Shown in pieces: positions 59,880 to 64,000 of a stretch of DNA of 64,000 bases. A program made the position numbers and the translations under genes. Origin of the DNA: Anagrus nilaparvatae (taxonomy: Eukaryota > Arthropoda > Insecta > Hymenoptera > Mymaridae); the NCBI GenBank assembly GCA_022575985.1, contig JAKSXM010000246.1:11984001-12048000 (forward strand), read 5' to 3'. Below the pieces are notes generated by a model. That model was not told where the DNA came from and did not search any database. It saw nothing but the letters and a program-made list of their open reading frames with translations. The first letter of the stretch is position 1; every line of letters begins with the position of its first letter.

Positions 59880-60060
59880 TACGATAAAAAGGCCTCCTCC
59901 TTTTTCATCAAAAGGGTGGCCCTGGCGTAGTTTGCTATTTTGTCTAGGACTCCGCAGCATTTCTGGGACCACTCCCTCTGGCCTCCAATTTGGGAAGGGC
60001 CTTTATGGATCGCCTAAACAGCCTTATCCATCCTGGTGTGGGTATGGCAAATAGAACTAT
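59880..60060. other. GC-richer block of unknown origin
   Basis: A 180-bp stretch much richer in G+C than its surroundings (GGGTGGCCCTGGCG, GGACCACTCCCTCTGGCC, GGGAAGGGCC). It immediately precedes a LINE fragment and is probably part of the same or another degraded transposon. No reading frame on either strand gave a protein I recognise. Confidence 0.35.
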
Positions 60061-60089
60061 AATTCCATTTATGAAAGAAGTGAAAATTG

Positions 60090-60560
60090 TGGCATGATAT
60101 TTGACAGCAACTCGAAAATCGGAGATTTCATTAGTCGAGAAAAAAGTGAATCGAATGCTCTATACAGTATACACTTAGATTCATTCAACATTGCAGTAGA
60201 CTGGTACAGACCATAGTCACTCCATATCTGGACTACTGCAATGCTGTATACCTTGATAAAAACAATGCACTTAAGCTTAGACTACAGTGACTAAACAACT
60301 CTGGACTAAGGTATATGTTTGGTATACGGAAGGATGAACACATCACTGTATTTAGAAAAAAATTAGGCTGGCTCTGCACAAACACTCGTAAGCTTTATTT
60401 CGAGGCAATATTAATTTACAGAATACTGCGCTTAAACCAACCTCAATTGTCGGGCACTTTTGTAAAGTAGGTCCCCAAGAAATGCTCGGTGAATTAAAAA
60501 CCAGAGGGCTAGCATTACCTAAACTATGGAGTCCAATCATTTTAATTCCATGGCACTAAA
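60090..60560 (+). pseudogene. decayed non-LTR retrotransposon, reverse-transcriptase C-terminal part
   Basis: Broken frames read GMIFDSNSKIGDFIS and ALYSIHL. From 60198 they read RLVQTIVTPYLDYCNAVYLD, LKLRLQ, a stop, then LRYMFGIRKDEHITVFRKKL, GWLCTNTRKLYFEAILIYRI and, in another frame, LALPKLWSPI. The order LV.T.V.P.LDYC..VY, R..FG.RK.DHI..FR.KLGWL and the terminal PKLW..IP are typical of the region after the RT palm in jockey/CR1-like LINEs. At least one stop and one frameshift are present. The 3' end appears to be near 60560. Confidence 0.75.
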
Positions 60561-60617
60561 CTCAGAGATATCAAAACTTTAAATTTTCCATTGCTATCAA
60601 CGATAGATTGTTTGCCA

Positions 60618-61040
60618 TCAAATATCCAACCTTAATTTTCCAAAAATTTTTGTTGCGCTGGAGTGTATGATGGAATTTCGTCTTGAATGTGTATAGAACT
60701 TTTTGATGGTAAATAAGTAATTGATCCTGATGTTGTATGGTGTGAATCGTATTGCTGCTTTGATACGAACTTGTCGATGTGAATGTATTTCATAGTAACC
60801 GATGGAATCGTCAAAAATCGCTGACGATTTTATATCAAACACCCCTTCTTTCTTATTTGATAGCAGCAAAATAATATCCTTTAACGACAAAGTTTGAGAC
60901 CATGTGTTACTAGGAATTGTCGATATTGTGCTAACTGTCATAGTCCATGTTGCTTTGTTTTTATAACCAAATCCAATCTTCTGATTATATATGAATCCCA
61001 TATAGATTTTTGCGATGCAATCTGACTGTAACAGTTTCAC
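60618..61040 (-). pseudogene. unrecognised frameshifted ORF
   Basis: A 140-codon frame (starting MKLLQSDCIAKIYMGF, with KNKATWTMTVSTISTIPSN and KKEGVFDIKSS) overlaps a second frame from 60814 (IHIDKFVSKQQYDS, SGSITYLPSKSSIHIQDEIP, PAQQKFLEN). After its stop, that second frame goes on as GWIFDGKQSIVDSNGKF to about 60565. The balanced codon use and less AT-rich composition suggest a former protein broken by at least one frameshift and one stop. I do not recognise the family. It lies end to end with the LINE remnant and could be captured sequence or a degraded host gene exon. Confidence 0.4.
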
Positions 61041-62388
61041 CTCTGAAATTTACCAAATTGATTAATTGCAGCTGAAAGTAATCGAAACTTTAAACAGTAT
61101 AACTTCAAGAGGCTTCTCAATAAAAATTACGAAATTGAAAATTACTAAAAAACCCTATTTAATAACATTTAGTCCTGTATTCCTGTGTTTCTAAACCCTA
61201 AAGGTCCATTGGAATTTTGTTAATTATTATAATAAAAGTCATAGAGGTTTAAAAAACTTTATATTCCAACTCTAATTTTGCAAGCTCAATCTCTTTATAA
61301 TAAAGTTCAGTGGCTAAATAAATTTTTACAGGCGATAAGTTTGACTTTATTTCTAATGAGGAAAATAATGAACTTCTAAAGACTTATAATTTAGCTGTAG
61401 ATTATAAGCAAATTTATTATCACTAACTGTTATCTATTATCGTATGACTTTCTCTTTTTGGTAGCTTGTGATAAGTAATACAACATACACACTAAAGCTT
61501 AAAGAATTTTTTATTAATCAAATAATAGTAAATGTTTATTTAACTTTTTTGAATAGAATTATTTTGAAATAATTTTTCTTAAAGATTTTTATTTTAATTC
61601 TTCTCGTAAATTATTTTGACGTCTAAACCTCGTTTTTAGACATTTCTTTCAAGGGTATAACTTTGAAAAGATTAATTCGTAATTAAAATTGCAAAAATTA
61701 CTAAACAAAATATTATTATTTGAATTAAAATTTATCGCTTTGGGAAAAATAAGTCGCGGATTTGTTTTAAAATAATCTGGCTGAAATAGTCGACATTACC
61801 GTCATTTTTAGCCAAAAATGACTTTTTGGCTAATTGGCAATAGTGATGAGAGAATAAAAAATAAAAAATTGCGGTTTACGGCGTTTGAAAGGTGACATTT
61901 ACACAAAAAAAGTCACCAACTCGAAGTGTTTTGGTCAACTTTTGAAGTTTTAGCGTTTCATTGAAAATTACCAAAAAACCTTATTTTATAACATTGAACC
62001 ATGCGTTTCTAGGCCCAGAAGGCCCATTGTAATGAACGGAGGGTAGTCGGCATGTTTTTTCAACATAATAAACTCATTCACAACCATTTAGTGTAATTTG
62101 GTGTTCCAAATGTATTGAACTCTCCTTGTAAGCGAATTTTTTTTATTTTAATTGCGACTTTATTTGCAAAAATAAGAATCATTTTTTTGAGAAAAATTAA
62201 GTTCCAAATAATTCTTTAATAATAAAAATAAAACTGGGCAACAAAATATTATTTAAGTTTAGTGTGTACATATAGTTTTCTTTTAAAATATTAATAATAA
62301 GATATTAATAATAAGATATATTTTCAGATTTATTTTATTTTTTATTTTTTATATCAAAGAAATTATTAATCGCGCGAAAAAATTTAAC
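61041..62388. other. intergenic region upstream of the sulfotransferase
   Basis: Two diverged direct copies of a segment of about 75 bp (61137-61215 and 61964-62037): GAAAATTAC.AAAAAACC.TATTT.ATAACATT, then GTTTCTA..CCC..AAGG.CCATTG. They are probably ends of an old transposon. TTAATAATAAGATATTAATAATAAGATAT lies just before the start (62290-62318) as a direct duplication. The sulfotransferase promoter should lie in the last few hundred bases; no core element is certain. Confidence 0.45.
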
Positions 62389-63778
62389 ATGTCATCAAAA
62401 ATTATTTACGATGAAAATGAATTAGAAAAAATTTTGAATGAAAAATTTAGAAATAATTTAAGAAGGGGTTATTTAAAAATTAATGGTATTTTTTTACCTG
62501 AAAATTATAAAAATTATGCTGATGCTATTGAAAATTTTGAAATTCGAGAAGATGATGTTTGGCTTTGTAGTTTTCCTAAAACAGGTATGTAAATAAAATA
62601 ATACAATATTTTTATTTTAAAAGCTAAGAGTAAAGTAGATATTTATAAAATGCTTGTTATAATCACACTAAAAAAAAATTTCTTAAAAATAAAATATTTT
62701 AAGCATCAAAGGTTTTAGATTCAAAAAATAAAAATTAAATTTATGTTTATTCTAAATACAGTAAATGAGATGTAAAAGGTTTCTATAACTATTTTGGTTT
62801 ACAATTTTGAAAAATATTATAAATAAATATCTAAAAGTCATTTTATTCAAAGGCAAAATTCGTGAAACGGTCACTCGACCTCTCAAAACTTATCTGTATA
62901 CAGATAAGGTAAGGATAGGTATACCTTTATGAAGGGGTTCACACATTAAAAATACGAACTTCCAGCTCCCTTGGTTTCAACCAGCCCGAGTTATTCCTTC
63001 TCAAACTTTTTTGATATTCCTCAATTATTTCTCTTATTATTTGAAGAATTCTCTAGAAAAAGTGCATACAAGGTTTCCAAACATTTTTCTAGTATAGGTA
63101 CTCAGTAAAAATTTAGCTGAAGCTATTCCTGAACATTGAGAAAGGTATTTTTTAAAATATTTTGTTATTCATTGAATTTTTCGATTTTTCTGGGGGTTAC
63201 CAGGTAACGTCAGAAACGGCTTCAGTGGATAATTTCACTAAGGAACTAGACTAGAAAAATATTTCTAAAGCTTAAATGCATGTTTTTTAGGAATCCCTTC
63301 AAAAAACGACCAGAAAAATTCAGGAATCTTGAAAAAGTTTGATCAGGCACTATTGGGTATAACTCGGGCTGATTGAGGCCTTGGAATCTGAGATTTGCTG
63401 GAAGTTCATATTTTCATATATTAACCCCTCTATAATAATAGGGTCGACAGGTCGACCTATCAGGTAGTGAGCATTTCACGAATTTCGCCTCTTAAAGTAA
63501 GTTTAATTTTTCCACATTTTCTTCTTTTATTAAATGAAAGTAAAAATTTTGCTTAATATAGATGATTTTCTTATAATACGAATAATAAATACGATTTACA
63601 AAAGGATTCATTTTCTTGCTCTACATATTTTTTGTACTTTTTTTGTTATTGACATTCTAAAATTTTTAAAAACATTATCAGGAACAAATTGGGGATCAGA
63701 AATGTTATGGTGTATTGCTAATGAACTTGACTTTGAAGGGGCAAAGGAAAACTTAGCGTGCAGGGTTTGCTTCCTTGA
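62389..63778 (+). CDS. cytosolic sulfotransferase (SULT family), 5' part
   Basis: Transfers sulfate from PAPS to small-molecule hydroxyls or amines. Exons 62389-62584 and 63682-63778 join in phase 1 and give 97 complete residues before a phase-2 donor (GA|GTAAGT). The gene runs off the window, so about two thirds is missing. Start MSSKIIYDENELEKIL; later GYLKINGIFLPENY and the PAPS-binding loop WLCSFPKTGTNWGSEMLW, with the catalytic Lys in SFPKTGT. ELDFEGAK follows, then a CRVCFLE segment where most relatives have Pro-Phe in place of Cys-Phe. The family is clear, but the substrate cannot be told from this part. The intervening intron contains a fold-back MITE. The gene is divergent from hydroxyacid oxidase. 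Confidence 0.9.
62851..63490. mobile_element. fold-back MITE in sulfotransferase intron 1, 640 bp
   Basis: Outer ends AGGCAAAATTCGTGAAAC and GTGCATTTCACG-type / CGAATTTCGCCT pair as inverted repeats. The arms continue with CGAACTTCCAGC against GCTGGAAGTTCATA, CAGCCCGAGTTAT against ATAACTCGGGCTG, and CTCAAACTTTTT against AAAAAGTTTGATC. No ORF. It accounts for more than half of the intron. Confidence 0.7.
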
Positions 63779-64000
63779 GTAAGTGTGTTTGAATATTGTA
63801 AATTTATATTTAAGATGCAATGCACAATCTGTCTTGATCAAAAACAATGCTTTTAAATTGCAAATTCCCTGAAATTTTATCTTGACTATAGATACTTTTA
63901 AATAAAATAAAATGCATCAAAGATTTTTAGATTTTAAAATTTTATTTTCTAATATTTATCTGCGTGATTATAAAATAATAAAAACCCGCAAAGGTTTTAG

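Noticed and set aside
59638..60054. 138-codon + strand ORF
   Set aside because: Begins in the degenerate tandem repeat and ends in the GC-rich block; no coherent protein.
63608..63847. 79-codon minus-strand ORF
   Set aside because: Antisense of sulfotransferase exon 2.

Overview
This looks like about 64 kb of insect (at least arthropod) nuclear DNA. It is very AT-rich, its genes are split by GT..AG introns, and the encoded proteins are animal families: an OXR1/mustard TLDc protein, a peroxisomal 2-hydroxyacid oxidase, a GalNAc-T10/Pgant6-type glycosyltransferase and a cytosolic sulfotransferase. A hymenopteran is possible, but I cannot fix the order from the sequence alone. No CRISPR, operon or other prokaryotic feature is present.

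Layout. From 1 to about 45.7 kb, the + strand carries one large gene, OXR1 (mtd), which I could splice in a single open frame through 17 coding exons (219 to 45699, 1174 residues; LysM, GRAM-like and TLDc parts). Phase-compatible alternative first exons lie at 23761-23983 and 41471-41536, and possibly at 88-122. There is also a candidate 36-nt microexon (37252-37287) and a removable cassette exon (39628-39711). From 45.7 to 51.5 kb there is a gene-poor AT-rich tail-to-tail spacer, probably holding a long OXR1 3'UTR. From 51511 to 57561, the - strand carries hydroxyacid oxidase in seven exons (366 residues, ending in the peroxisomal signal SKL). Its second intron holds a complete two-exon GalNAc-transferase gene on the opposite strand (53575-55410, 586 residues). 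From 57.6 to 62.4 kb, a divergent spacer holds a MITE, degenerate tandem repeats, a decayed LINE reverse-transcriptase fragment and a frameshifted unrecognised ORF. From 62389 a sulfotransferase gene begins and runs off the window after two exons.

Mobile DNA dominates the introns, mostly as fold-back (inverted-repeat) elements of several unrelated families. The two best are a TTAA-flanked 1,789-bp near-perfect hairpin made of six modules (2691-4479), and a 1,977-bp Ginger-like element (17349-19325). The second has TGTCG..CGACA ends. Each of its terminal repeats contains a 126-bp GC-rich near-palindrome, and it carries a broken, intron-containing integrase related to the KRBA2-like family. At 20553-21838 a TA-flanked fold-back element contains two further inverted repeats.

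The host genes do not form an obvious pathway. OXR1 acts in oxidative-stress protection, hydroxyacid oxidase makes H2O2 in peroxisomes, GalNAc-T starts mucin-type O-glycosylation in the Golgi, and the sulfotransferase conjugates small molecules in the cytosol. Exon coordinates were derived by hand from splice sites and reading phase; no alignment or search was run.
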